Origin: Calothrix sp. PCC 7103
GTDB taxonomy: Bacteria; Cyanobacteriota; Cyanobacteriia; Cyanobacteriales; Nostocaceae
Reading direction: 5' to 3'
NCBI RefSeq assembly: GCF_000331305.1
Contig: NZ_KB217479.1
Coordinates: 3,046-44,252 of the forward strand
Length of the DNA: 41,207 nucleotides
In this document: positions 27,501 to 35,167 of the stretch, one piece after another
Position numbering within the stretch: position 1 is the first letter of the stretch
Layout of the letters: every line of letters starts with the position of its first letter
Notes under the pieces: generated by a model
Told to the model about the DNA's origin: nothing
Database searches by the model: none
What the model saw: only the letters and a program-made list of their open reading frames with translations
Made by a program: the position numbers and the translations under genes

Positions 27501-28660
27501 AATCTGTCAACGATGTCATAACAACAGCTTCGACTTTACACATGCTAGCAATATTAAAAGTTCAACAGGGAGATATAGAAGGTGCAATTGCGCTTTACAA
27601 GCAAACTTTTAAAATAAATGAATCTATAAATAATGTAAAAGGACAAGCTAAAATTATTAATAATATAGCAATATTAAAAGTGCAACAAGGAGACATAGAA
27701 GCAGCGCTTACACTTTACAACCAATCTTTGGGAATAACTGAATCCATTAATGATGTCCAAACAAAAGCTGCAACACTTCACAATATAGCAAATTTAAAAT
27801 TCCAGCAAGGAAACATAGAAGCAGCGCTTGTGTTTTACACTCAATCTTTGAAAATACATGAATCTATTAATGATGTAGGGAATAAAGCTGCGACTCTTCA
27901 TGAAATAGGACGGATAAAAGCCAAACAAGGAAATTTAGAAGAAGCATTCTTATTTTACAACCAATCCTTGGAAATAAAAGAATCCATCAACAATGTTCGA
28001 GGTAAAGCTGCGACTCTTAATCAAATGGCAGGATTGAAAGCTCAACAAGGAAACATAAAAGAAGCATTCGCACTTTACCAACAATGCTTAGAGTTAACTG
28101 AGTCTATTGGCTACATCGAAGGGAAAGCAGCAACTCTCTACAATCTCGCTGATTTAGCTAGACAAGAAGGAGACACAGTTAGAGAATTAGAACTATATTT
28201 ACAAGCTGCCCGTATTCTTAGTGAAGTTCAAAATTATGTGTACTTGTGCCAAACTTTAAAAAAATTAGGTATCGCCGATAAAAACAGAGGAATTATCTAC
28301 TTAGCCCAAGCTGTATGGCTGTGTCTGCGAGTACAAATACCCTTGACAGATACCGTAGACATCCTTGCTTATATGTATAATTTAGTGCCAAAAGGTAACG
28401 AGATGGAAGCCTTGCTTGGTGCCACTGCAAAGTATTTGTGTGAAGTGCGTGGTAACGAATATCCACAATTAGAAGAACTACAACAGCGTTGTTTAAAAAT
28501 TTTAGCAGGTGCAGCAAATGCACAAGGAATTGAGACGCAAGAAACACTTGCCACTTGGATTGTACAGCGGCAATTGAATAACCCTGATTATTTTATTCCG
28601 CAATTGATGAAGCAATTAGAGGAAATAGTGGCAGATCAGTGGTTATTTGAACGATTTTAG
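24572..28660 (+). CDS. CHAT-NACHT-TPR protein (intact paralogue)
   Basis: 1362 residues. CHAT domain 1-375 with AHLPWELLYDG (108-118), H217 in FHLTGHG and C277 in FLSGCHTGQ. NACHT/STAND module with EFVGRRRSLQR (401-411), Walker A GMGGLGKSS (429-437), Walker B LLLVLDDFEQN (511-521) and the sensor-like LIVTCRYL. A winged/helical arm (about 640-860) is followed by about ten TPRs of 40 residues. Eight of these share LKxQQGxIExAxxLYNQSLxIxESIND, and a conserved cap domain precedes the end (DNRG/NRGIIYLAQAVWLCLR to DQWLFERF). It is a paralogue of 18768-24279 in tandem, with the same promoter-like block, so both were meant to be expressed alike. Expected role: cytosolic sensor-switch whose CHAT protease is released on TPR/NACHT activation. 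The target is unknown and no obvious substrate is adjacent. Confidence 0.9.
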   Translation: MPLTFTFALSQNQTFELRCDYGTRRLDTEALAALINLCEEKYYSQDYDKPAQLKKIGQELYQWLDGKEGWLRKALEEDSESRIYLDLIQTSEAQALNSQTQRVALGLAHLPWELLYDGASFLLIESNILPVRSVQQRQNNVLGTQNRPLRLLFMATSPEHPGIPPLAFEQEEVNILEATKNQPLALVVEESGSVEELKNLVQSYPEDYFDVFHLTGHGVIYTEKAFERLLPKGKKIKDNTPCFITEDDFGNVVFTTAEDLGRAFQNRFPRVIFLSGCHTGQLASQGTVPSMAQALVKAGASVVLGWARPVYDKTGIVAAQALYQALATGATIEEAIILAHQEMLEQKCPDGHLLRIYRDTRQIQGLVTPLRTKGREKLKFSPPEQEFLDENNIVKVASRAEFVGRRRSLQRCLKSLAEASDNIGVFIAGMGGLGKSSLAARLCTRVQSQRDNFERVVLVGVIDEVGLLNKLSSKYQRFADVPRLLNEPSISLQGRLQNFFEAVETQHGKPLLLVLDDFEQNIPKANLEDGSLRMTTQAYGVLGAICAALSENQAESRLIVTCRYLKENTLPPHRLHLENLAAMGQSDINKIYRDMDGNISEIVRKNRIVKIADGNPRLLKWLLDVVKQPGIAEDELLTKLEGTQQEFRESILADTLLSGLEDEEKKFLARLSVFRLPVTIEILSTGSRETLNSPSSVLANGVGGLSFLPKLVALSLVESSTVYGAQQLEYRMTTILESLLQTVLTPEEWQSVRKKATQSIYKTWWEESGDTYDEGQAREIVRLAVLAEEKEIAITLGKTIANNWVNSSRYVEALEICQEVLQLGEDYLILGIIARAEHTLGSVGDAMRHYERALELCPEDDLTIKALILHNMASLKGQQGDIIEATTHYNDSLLIYESINDLQGKAATLQEIAGLKAQQGDIEGAISLYNQSLQITESINDERGKASTLYQIAELKAQQGEIEDALALYSQCLQIAESVNDVITTASTLHMLAILKVQQGDIEGAIALYKQTFKINESINNVKGQAKIINNIAILKVQQGDIEAALTLYNQSLGITESINDVQTKAATLHNIANLKFQQGNIEAALVFYTQSLKIHESINDVGNKAATLHEIGRIKAKQGNLEEAFLFYNQSLEIKESINNVRGKAATLNQMAGLKAQQGNIKEAFALYQQCLELTESIGYIEGKAATLYNLADLARQEGDTVRELELYLQAARILSEVQNYVYLCQTLKKLGIADKNRGIIYLAQAVWLCLRVQIPLTDTVDILAYMYNLVPKGNEMEALLGATAKYLCEVRGNEYPQLEELQQRCLKILAGAANAQGIETQETLATWIVQRQLNNPDYFIPQLMKQLEEIVADQWLFERF

Positions 28661-28672
28661 ATTTAAAAAATA

Positions 28673-28866
28673 GGTTCTTCAGTAGTTGTTATGCTAAATA
28701 CGTCGCGAAATCAGCTTAAATCCTTACTGGACAATGGTAACAGCCGTTATTACCAGTCTTTTAGGCTTGATTTTCAGACGAATGGCTATAAGTGCCTGTA
28801 AACCTTGATTTTTATGCAAGTTACCGACTTTAATTCAAAATTCAGTATAACACTTTATTCAGTCGT
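28673..28866. mobile_element. 194-bp ISL3-related MITE (copy 1)
   Basis: The left end is the same as the left end of the IS at 22023 (GGTTCTTCAGTAGTTGTTAT then GCTAAAT), with a degenerate matching right end (ATTCAGTATAACACTTTATT, 28840-28859). The interior matches copy 2 at 39721-39914 (AATCCTTACT, ACAGCC-TTATT, CTATAAG, CTGTAA, TTTAATT in the same order), and both copies are 194 bp. Non-coding. It starts 12 bases after the stop of the intact CHAT gene. No target duplication is visible. Confidence 0.7.
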
Positions 28867-29707
28867 GTTCATCCCAACTAAGTATCCAGGTAGTTTCGTA
28901 TATGTAGACAACGTTCAAACTAGTCAGATATAAGGAGATATCAATAATAACTGAAGTAATGAGTAACCATAAGCTTAATGCTCTCCCATTCATAACTAAA
29001 GATTTATAGAGGCACCATCAACATAATCTTAATTCATTAATACATTCAAATGTACCAGTAGATTCTCTATGCGAGCTTACTTTTTGGAGTCATCTCATAA
29101 ATGCAACTTTATTTAGTCGTTTAAAGGTATCATCAACACGCTCCTAAATATCGTCGGGTAGGTTGAGCAATGGTAGACGGTTGAGTCGTGAACGGGCCAA
29201 GTTTAATATTGCCCAATAAGTTTATTTGTTACAAAAAATTGAGCCTATTAGTGAAGTTAATACGGAAGCAGAATAAGGCAGAAAGATGGGGGCATCTCAT
29301 CTTTTTATAAGCGCCCCTAACAATTCCCAGCCAATTCTCCTGAAACTTCTTCAAACTGTGTAACGACTTAATTTTACTCAGGTGCCTATAAAAAAAACAG
29401 TGTTGTAAAAATTACGAATACTGCTCCTTTTGAATAGAATTACGGCTTCAAGCCTTTTATACCTAAAATAAATTTTTATTTTTTGCGAACGCAATATATA
29501 AACGGGGTTGCAATACCTAAAAGAAATGTATAACCTGACTATTGTTAAGTTGAACTCATTCTGAAGTATTTTAAAGTTGCACTTCAGTTGAGTGAAACCC
29601 GAACGAAAGCCACAAAGTTTGTAAATTAAAAACTAATTTACATTTCATTTTGTGAACCTTTAGTTTCTTCTTTTTTCGAGTAATAGTCTTATTTAGTTGG
29701 ATTTGAG
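28867..29707. other. intergenic region before the large operon
   Basis: About 840 bases without a convincing gene. A weak hairpin AAAGATG/CATCTTT lies at 29282-29304. Two imperfect direct repeats (GGCACCATCAACATAATC near 29012 and GGTATCATCAACACGCTC near 29126) are present. There is no GGCGCC in this stretch. The last 180 bases should hold the promoter of the operon starting at 29708. Confidence 0.45.
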
Positions 29708-30106
29708 ATGGTATGTGACGATGTTATGTACACCCAGAAAACTCTTGCTCAGAGGTATGAGATATCGATTGCGGCTTTGCAGCGCTGGTATCCTTTTGCA
29801 GGAATAGTCAAACCAAAAAAGCGTGGTGGATATTTTGATGCTGCCACTGTTGAGATAGCTGATACATTCTACGTTGCTATCAAAATTCGGCGCCTAACTT
29901 GTGAGGAGTATTTGCAGCAGGTAATTCCTGCGGGTGGTTTGGATGTTTTTATGCAAAAGGTCAACGGTATTGGTCTTTATGACTTTTTGACTAAACATAT
30001 TTCTGATGAAGAACGAGAGAACTATATTGTCCAGTCAGTAATTAAGAGGTTGGAGCGCAATGAAGCATATAAATCAGCTAGCACAACAGTTGCAAACGTC
30101 GCCTGA
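29708..30106 (+). CDS. HTH-type (MerR-like) protein heading the operon
   Basis: 132 residues. An N-terminal helix-turn-helix of MerR type is suggested by YTQKTLAQRYEISIAALQRW followed by GYFDAATVEIADTFYVAIKI. The C-terminal half is helical (LDVFMQKVNGIGLYDFLTKH). It may be the operon's regulator or a DNA-binding component of the machine. ATG 29708 follows a GAG-type ribosome site weakly; ATG 29726 (MYTQKTLAQ) is an alternative start. The gene overlaps the next by 47 bases. Confidence 0.6.
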   Translation: MVCDDVMYTQKTLAQRYEISIAALQRWYPFAGIVKPKKRGGYFDAATVEIADTFYVAIKIRRLTCEEYLQQVIPAGGLDVFMQKVNGIGLYDFLTKHISDEERENYIVQSVIKRLERNEAYKSASTTVANVA

Positions 30107-30677
30107 TAAGTTACGGGAAATCTGTAATTTACTAAGTTTGCCTTTGAAACCAAACGATACAGTTGATGAAACAGTTGAGCAGCAGCTAGTTAAATTAAAG
30201 GAGGTTGCTTCCAAAGAAGGTATTTCTTTAGATGAAGCCGCGCGCCATTTAGTTGAGATGCGCGACCGTAAAGTGGAAGCAGAAACAGGCGCCCACAAAT
30301 TCGATAAGCGTGATTACATTAAGCAGCGTTTTGGAACAGACCCAGAACTTGCGGCGCCTGATAGTTTTGTGGGGATGCTTTACCTGGATGCAGATAGAGG
30401 AATTCAGCTAGGGGAATTGCGCCATAAAGTGGTGCTAGAAACTTCCACCCTTGCTTTAGAGGAATTTGTTTTTAATGGCAACACCTCACTGGCTAATACA
30501 GATAACACTGATTACAACCAAGCCCAAGAACGAATTCAGTCTCGAATTGATAACGATTTTTTTGCCAAAGTAAATTGGGGGGAAGGGAGTCACCCACTGC
30601 TAGCCAGTTCATCGACACCTTCTCACAAACAGTTGAAGTCGTCGCAGCCGAAAACCGCGCAATCTCAGAAGAAATAA
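30060..30677 (+). CDS. hypothetical 205-aa protein
   Basis: ATG start inside the previous gene. The N-terminal 70 residues are helical with a HTH-like look (TSPDKLREICNLLSLPLKPN, EGISLDEAARHLVEMRDR). A middle domain follows (RFGTDPELAAPDSFVGMLYL, IQLGELRHKVVLETSTLALE). From about residue 172 the sequence becomes low-complexity polar, and it overlaps the next gene by 103 bases across a G6 run at 30577-30582. No family recognised. Confidence 0.6.
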   Translation: MKHINQLAQQLQTSPDKLREICNLLSLPLKPNDTVDETVEQQLVKLKEVASKEGISLDEAARHLVEMRDRKVEAETGAHKFDKRDYIKQRFGTDPELAAPDSFVGMLYLDADRGIQLGELRHKVVLETSTLALEEFVFNGNTSLANTDNTDYNQAQERIQSRIDNDFFAKVNWGEGSHPLLASSSTPSHKQLKSSQPKTAQSQKK

Positions 30678-30949
30678 TTGAACAAATGCTTCCAGTTTGT
30701 TATCAACTGCGCGATGAGAGTTTGCTTTCTTCAAGAAAAACATCGACTTTAGCGGTTGGTATAAATTGTCTTTCAGTTATTGCTGGTACAGTAATTGGAA
30801 CTTGGATAGCCATTCCTCCAACTCAGGAAAGACAAGAAATTTCGTCAATTGAACCAATTTTGATTGGCGCCAGTATAGGTGAATTAATTGGGTTAATTTT
30901 GGCACTTTTAATAATTTGGACACGGGGTACAAATGAGCGCAGCGTTTGA
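30575..30949 (+). CDS. small membrane protein with acidic N-terminus
   Basis: The frame is open from TTG 30575 and protein-like from the start (QFIDTFSQTVEVVAAENRAI, EEIIEQMLPVCYQLRDES). Membrane segments follow at about 60-80 and 93-112 (ILIGASIGELIGLILALLII). The best ATG is 30686 (MLPVCYQ), which would leave a plausible coding stretch unused. The TTG start, or a frameshift from the preceding gene at the GGGGGG run, are therefore both possible. The next gene starts 17 bases before its stop. Confidence 0.55.
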   Translation: MGGRESPTASQFIDTFSQTVEVVAAENRAISEEIIEQMLPVCYQLRDESLLSSRKTSTLAVGINCLSVIAGTVIGTWIAIPPTQERQEISSIEPILIGASIGELIGLILALLIIWTRGTNERSV

Positions 30950-31151
30950 TTTTTTGATTAATACAGCAGGTGGGTTGTTAATGAATCTGGGAGTTTCTGG
31001 GATGGTGGGTCATTTAATAGGAGTCGGCGCCACTCTTGCTCTGCACCCATTATTACTGCTAACTGGGATAGTTGTAGGTGGCGCCTCTCTTGCAATTGCA
31101 CGCGAACTAAACAAACGTCCCGAACTGAGATTGGTTGTTGATAATAGTTGA
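30933..31151 (+). CDS. 72-aa small membrane protein
   Basis: It starts MSAAFDFLINTAGGLLMNLG with one or two hydrophobic helices (about 10-30 and 34-53, LHPLLLLTGIVVGGASLAIA) and a short polar tail. It is rich in Gly, like holin or pilin-type small membrane proteins, but not assignable. Its ATG lies inside the preceding gene; the next ATG is nine bases after its stop. Confidence 0.65.
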   Translation: MSAAFDFLINTAGGLLMNLGVSGMVGHLIGVGATLALHPLLLLTGIVVGGASLAIARELNKRPELRLVVDNS

Positions 31152-31160
31152 GGTGTGGCT

Positions 31161-31991
31161 ATGTTTACACCAACTCCCGTTCGAGATAGTAAGCCAAGCC
31201 GTAAAAAGAAAAAGGTAAATATTGGTTTATGGACTGCTTGTTCTACTGTTGGCGCCCTATGTGTAATTGGTTCGGTTGCTTTAATGATAGGTTGGCGCCA
31301 GCAGTTACCAAACAACCAGCCATCCGAAGTACAACAAGCAAAAGCACAAGTTAAGCAAATTCGGGAAGTGTATCTTGAAAAGCTGTCTCGAACTGATTAC
31401 AACATCGACAATCTTTCTAATTATTCCTCATCTGAAGGCGTACCTACACTTACAGGATGGCGCCAGTTAGCAGCAGCGTTGTGGTCGCAGCAACTCAAAA
31501 GTGAAATATCCAAAATGCAAAGTAACGAAAATTCGGGATTTTACCGTCTGCACTATATGCCAGCTTTGGAGATAGTTAAATTTAACGCCTTGGACATTTT
31601 GTTAGAAGCAGCATCTGGTAATAATACGTTTTACTGGGGCTACCGCAAAACCGATGGTACTAAGGTTGAGGAAAAAATACCAACAGGCGCCGCTGCTGTT
31701 TTTCTGTTAGGTAAGTTAGAAGCAATTGACTACGCACAAAACTTAGAGTCACAGCCATCGGTTGATTTAAACCAAATGCTGATTCAAATTCGTAACGCAA
31801 GTGAACCATACTCTCTCGCTCAAGCTCAGTTATTAAGAGCGCGCGGATATTCTGACCCAGTAAAGCAGATGACACAACTGGGAGATATTCGAGCCAAGAT
31901 AAAACAACTTGAGGAAGAACGGCGCCAATATTTACAAGGTATGAAAGAAACAGTTAAGCCTGTTTACCCGAATAAAAAACCTGAGTCTTAG
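31161..31991 (+). CDS. single-pass membrane protein, 276 aa
   Basis: I chose ATG 31161 over GTG 31155 because GAGG at 31150-31153 is then seven bases away. A basic cytoplasmic N-terminus (KPSRKKKKVNIG) is followed by a membrane helix at about 24-44 (ACSTVGALCVIGSVALMIGW). A long extracytoplasmic helical domain follows (EVQQAKAQVKQIREVYLEKL, LEEERRQYLQGMKETVKPVY). This bitopic shape resembles envelope-spanning parts of secretion or transfer machines such as VirB10- or TraB-accessory proteins in topology only; there is no sequence match that I know. Confidence 0.65.
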   Translation: MFTPTPVRDSKPSRKKKKVNIGLWTACSTVGALCVIGSVALMIGWRQQLPNNQPSEVQQAKAQVKQIREVYLEKLSRTDYNIDNLSNYSSSEGVPTLTGWRQLAAALWSQQLKSEISKMQSNENSGFYRLHYMPALEIVKFNALDILLEAASGNNTFYWGYRKTDGTKVEEKIPTGAAAVFLLGKLEAIDYAQNLESQPSVDLNQMLIQIRNASEPYSLAQAQLLRARGYSDPVKQMTQLGDIRAKIKQLEEERRQYLQGMKETVKPVYPNKKPES

Positions 31992-32003
31992 GGGGTGATA
32001 TTT

Positions 32004-32456
32004 ATGTACGCTAAATTTGCTGCTGCGATAATTTGTATAATGCTTTCTACATTTAATGTTGTAGCAGCAGTGCGTCGTACACCCGTGCGTACAGTTTTAG
32101 AGGAATCATCACGGACAACTGTAGTTCAAATGCAATCACCTGGAGTCGGTGTGCATTGGAGTAGTGCAGTAATATTTGCAGCATTTTTTGCTTGTTTTTT
32201 AGGTTGGGGTTTGTCAGATTACAACAATTCTCTAGATTCAGGTGAACATAAATCTTCCAACGAGCAACCCGACACTAATAAACCTCCTGCAACAAACCTT
32301 CCTAAAAATGTAGTACAGTTTTCACCGCGCGTAATTTCTCCAGTAAAGCCAAATCAACCAGGAGTGCTTTCTCCTGAAGAGTTTTTTACTCAACTTGAAG
32401 ATTCTGAAGACTATTGGGCTGATGATACCCAGCCTAAAGATAACCATTCTCATTAA
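32004..32456 (+). CDS. membrane protein with Pro-rich tail
   Basis: ATG 32004 is preceded by AGGGGGTGAT, a strong ribosome site. The N-terminal hydrophobic segment (about 2-22) could be a signal peptide; a second membrane helix is at about 54-70 (AVIFAAFFACFLGWGLSDY). The remainder is polar and Pro-rich (PRVISPVKPNQPGVLSPEEF) with an acidic C-terminus. No family recognised; operon position five of eleven. Confidence 0.6.
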   Translation: MYAKFAAAIICIMLSTFNVVAAVRRTPVRTVLEESSRTTVVQMQSPGVGVHWSSAVIFAAFFACFLGWGLSDYNNSLDSGEHKSSNEQPDTNKPPATNLPKNVVQFSPRVISPVKPNQPGVLSPEEFFTQLEDSEDYWADDTQPKDNHSH

Positions 32457-32475
32457 GTTTTGAGGACATATTAAC

Positions 32476-32964
32476 ATGACTAAGAACCGTCGCAATTTTG
32501 ATGTTGATTATTCTGAAGGGGGAGCAATTATGCCGACAAACAGGTTGCAGAATATGCTCAATCAAGTACAGCAACAGGGTGGTATAACATCACAATCTGG
32601 TTATCCTAATGTAATTGATACTCAGGTCGTTCAACCAATTGAGGTAAAACATATTACCTCACCTGTATCGAACAAAGCAGTAGTTCCACGAATCGAGATA
32701 CCTTACGTTGAAATCTGGAAAGCTCATCGTTTACATCCTCAGAATCCCTGGAGATTTATTTGGTATCCAGCTTACTTTTTAGGAGACTGTATAAAATCTC
32801 CAGTTGGAGTAGGCGCCGTAGGTTCGTGGTTGTTGTTTTTGTTAGTCAATTTTTTACTGAATGGTTCTTATCAAGGGCCTGGTTATGTTAACGGTAAGAA
32901 AATTGAAGTAGTACCTGAGAAAGTTCCTACTATTTCTATGCCAGTGGTTCGGCAGTTGGAATAA
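32476..32964 (+). CDS. membrane protein, 162 aa
   Basis: A GAGGA ribosome site stands about ten bases before the ATG. A disordered, Gln-rich cytoplasmic N-terminus (about 1-75) leads to HPQNPWRFIWYPAYFLGDCI and a membrane helix at about 113-131 (AVGSWLLFLLVNFLLNGSY). A short C-terminal segment rich in Pro and Val follows. Unknown family. Stop and next ATG are two bases apart. Confidence 0.6.
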   Translation: MTKNRRNFDVDYSEGGAIMPTNRLQNMLNQVQQQGGITSQSGYPNVIDTQVVQPIEVKHITSPVSNKAVVPRIEIPYVEIWKAHRLHPQNPWRFIWYPAYFLGDCIKSPVGVGAVGSWLLFLLVNFLLNGSYQGPGYVNGKKIEVVPEKVPTISMPVVRQLE

Positions 32965-32966
32965 CC

Positions 32967-33239
32967 ATGTCGATGAAACTTACTTTCTGGTTGGTGTTGG
33001 TACTGTGGATATTAAAGATTTTGCAACCAGGTTATTTACAGTTTTACGGTTGGCGCCATGTTGTAACTCTAGCTCAAAAATTGCAATCTTCTTCTGTGGC
33101 TGTTCCTACTTCTAGTCCCACTACACGAACTGACACATCCAGTATTCAACAATGTCGCAAGCCAAATAACGATTTTGAGAAGGTATTAAGTTCAGCTTCG
33201 ATTGGCTGCTGGGCTAACAATGACTCTAGAAACCAATAG
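32967..33239 (+). CDS. small secreted or anchored protein with two cysteines
   Basis: 90 residues. A hydrophobic N-terminus (LTFWLVLVLWILKILQPGYL) acts as signal anchor. A Ser/Thr-rich linker (VAVPTSSPTTRTDTSSIQQC) and a short end with a second Cys (SIGCWANNDS) follow. The two cysteines in the outer part could form a disulfide. The next gene starts two bases after the stop. Confidence 0.55.
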   Translation: MSMKLTFWLVLVLWILKILQPGYLQFYGWRHVVTLAQKLQSSSVAVPTSSPTTRTDTSSIQQCRKPNNDFEKVLSSASIGCWANNDSRNQ

Positions 33240-33241
33240 CT

Positions 33242-34069
33242 ATGCGAATCACATTCGAGACTGATAATGATTACCAAACAGACGTTGCAAGTACGGATGT
33301 TGTTGATGAGCAGGGAGGAAGTTGGAAGTATGTGCTTGCAACTGCTATTTTAGCTGGGTCAATTGTAGTTGCTCCTATTTCCAATTGGCTAGATTCTTTA
33401 GCTGTGGTTCAGCAAGTTCGTTCCGTGGTCTATCCTCAGTTTGAGCAGCCTGTTAATAACAGTTTGGCTAGCCGCGTATACCAAACGATGAGGCGTAAAG
33501 GCTACCAAGTATTTACCAACGAAGGAGAGGTTAATATTGTTTATCTGCGTGGCGCCGATAAAGATGGTAAACCCAACGGTAACAAAATTAACGAATGGTC
33601 AGACCGTCGTTTGGTTTTAATGTTTCGCGATGGTCAGCCAACTATTATTGGTAACTGGGCTGCTACAGTAAAACCTGGTTTGCCTGCTATTCTTAATCCT
33701 CTGGGCAAATCAGGCGCCGCATTTATTGAGTTAGGACAATATAAAGCTTGGAGAGTAGGTATTCACAACGGTATATTTGGACGTTCTGAGGAAGGCTTGG
33801 TTCAAGTGGCGCCAGTTAACTTTCGCCGCGATGTTAACCGTAACGGCAAAGTTGATAGTACACCTGTGCAGTTAGGAATGATTGGGCTTAACCAACATTC
33901 GGGAAGCGACCAAGCTAAAGTTGACCGTGCTTCATATGCTTGTCTTGCTGGTCAATCAAAAAGTGGTCATTTGCATAATTTTATGCCGTTGGTGAAAGCT
34001 GACCCTCGTTACCGTCGAAATCGAGCTTTTGTTTTTACCACAACTATTTTGGATGCGGATGATTTGTAG
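33242..34069 (+). CDS. membrane-anchored protein with L,D-transpeptidase-like motif
   Basis: The 275-residue protein has a membrane helix at about 29-47 (YVLATAILAGSIVVAPISNW). The extracytoplasmic domain contains GYQVFTNEGEVNIVYLRGAD, WRVGIHNGIFGRSEEGLVQV and IGLNQHSG followed by VDRASYACLAG. The His...Ser-x-x-Cys arrangement recalls the HG...S(H/R)GC catalytic motif of YkuD L,D-transpeptidases, but a Tyr-Ala replaces His-Gly, so enzymatic activity is uncertain. It lies next to an M23/GH104 murein hydrolase whose N-terminus looks alike (WKYAIATGILVA), so the two probably sit side by side in the envelope. Confidence 0.6.
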   Translation: MRITFETDNDYQTDVASTDVVDEQGGSWKYVLATAILAGSIVVAPISNWLDSLAVVQQVRSVVYPQFEQPVNNSLASRVYQTMRRKGYQVFTNEGEVNIVYLRGADKDGKPNGNKINEWSDRRLVLMFRDGQPTIIGNWAATVKPGLPAILNPLGKSGAAFIELGQYKAWRVGIHNGIFGRSEEGLVQVAPVNFRRDVNRNGKVDSTPVQLGMIGLNQHSGSDQAKVDRASYACLAGQSKSGHLHNFMPLVKADPRYRRNRAFVFTTTILDADDL

Positions 34070-34098
34070 ATAGCTCAGGTAATTCAAGGAATTAGTAC

Positions 34099-35163
34099 GT
34101 GAGACTTGTTATTGATTTTCAGGGTAGCAAGCATCAGAGTAAAAATGTACTTAATAAAGCTTCTAACCCTGATTGGAAATATGCTATTGCAACAGGAATT
34201 TTAGTTGCAGCGATGATAGTTCCCCAATTTTCTGAATGGGTTGAATCTCAACAGTTCGTCAAATCTCTCCAAACAAGAGTTGGTAGCTTACCTACTACTG
34301 GCGCCACAATTAGTCGAATCACTTTTCCTACTGTTGCAAATGCTCCTGTCACGAGTGGGTTTGGTTGGCGCCAGCATCCAATTACAGGAGAGCGGAAGTT
34401 CCATACTGGTATTGATTTTGCTGCTTCTCTTGGGGCGCCGATTTACGCGACTGATGCTGGAATAGTTGAATTTGCAGGGGAGAAGGGGGGTTACGGAAAC
34501 ACAGTTGTTGTTAAGCACACCTCGGTATCTACTCTTTATGGTCATGCTAGTAAACTTTACGTTGCTACTGGTCAGAAAGTAACGCGCGGACAACTGATTG
34601 CAGCAGTGGGTAGTACAGGAATGTCCACAGGTCCACATCTACATTTTGAAGTTCGGGTTAACGATAAGCCTCAAAACCCTCGTCCTTATTTACAGCAGCA
34701 GATAGCAACTTCTTACTCCCAAAGAATGCGCGCTTTTTTAGCAACAATTCGTTGGGCTGAAACTGGTACTTCGGGTGATGAGAGTTATCGTAAATTAGTA
34801 TTTAATGGCACTTTCAACGATTTCTCAACTCATCCTAGGATTAAACAATGTGCGCCAATTAATGGAAAGCGCGTTTGTTCTACTGCTGCTGGCGCCTACC
34901 AGATGCTAGACAAATCTTGGTATGACCTTCAACCAAAACTAAAATTGACTAATTTTTCTCCTGCTTCTCAAGACAAAATGGCAGTTGAATATATTCGGCG
35001 CAATCAAGCTATAGCTGATGTTGAAACAGGTAATTTAGATGCTGCTCTTCAAAAATTAGGAAGAGTTTGGGCGAGTATGCCTTACAACAACTACAATCAA
35101 AATGCAAAAACTTTAGAACAATGGAGAAGTTATTATCAGCAGCAATTAGCTTATAGAGGTTGA
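34099..35163 (+). CDS. M23 endopeptidase fused to GH104 (lambda R-type) lysozyme
   Basis: The start is GTG 34099 and a membrane anchor lies at about 26-43. The LytM/M23 domain (about 75-195) carries GFGWRQHPITG, the zinc ligands in FHTGIDFA (H102, D106), YGH (H149) and GPHLHFEVR (H182), so the site is complete. The C-terminal domain (about 205-350) matches the lambda R/GH104 lytic transglycosylase fold: RAFLATIRWAETG with catalytic Glu E221, FNDFSTHPR, STAAGAYQML and FSPASQDKMAVEYI. The fusion would cut both peptide cross-links and glycan strands. As an anchored enzyme in an operon with a DNA translocase it most likely opens a local gap in peptidoglycan for a transfer channel. Confidence 0.88.
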   Translation: MRLVIDFQGSKHQSKNVLNKASNPDWKYAIATGILVAAMIVPQFSEWVESQQFVKSLQTRVGSLPTTGATISRITFPTVANAPVTSGFGWRQHPITGERKFHTGIDFAASLGAPIYATDAGIVEFAGEKGGYGNTVVVKHTSVSTLYGHASKLYVATGQKVTRGQLIAAVGSTGMSTGPHLHFEVRVNDKPQNPRPYLQQQIATSYSQRMRAFLATIRWAETGTSGDESYRKLVFNGTFNDFSTHPRIKQCAPINGKRVCSTAAGAYQMLDKSWYDLQPKLKLTNFSPASQDKMAVEYIRRNQAIADVETGNLDAALQKLGRVWASMPYNNYNQNAKTLEQWRSYYQQQLAYRG

Positions 35164-35167
35164 TAAT

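Noticed and set aside
27200-28150. Tandem 120-bp DNA repeats
   Set aside because: Fully explained by the 40-residue TPR units of the CHAT-NACHT-TPR protein; not an independent repeat array.
34288-34638. 116-codon minus-strand frame opposite the M23/GH104 gene
   Set aside because: Antisense to a gene with complete catalytic motifs; no support of its own.
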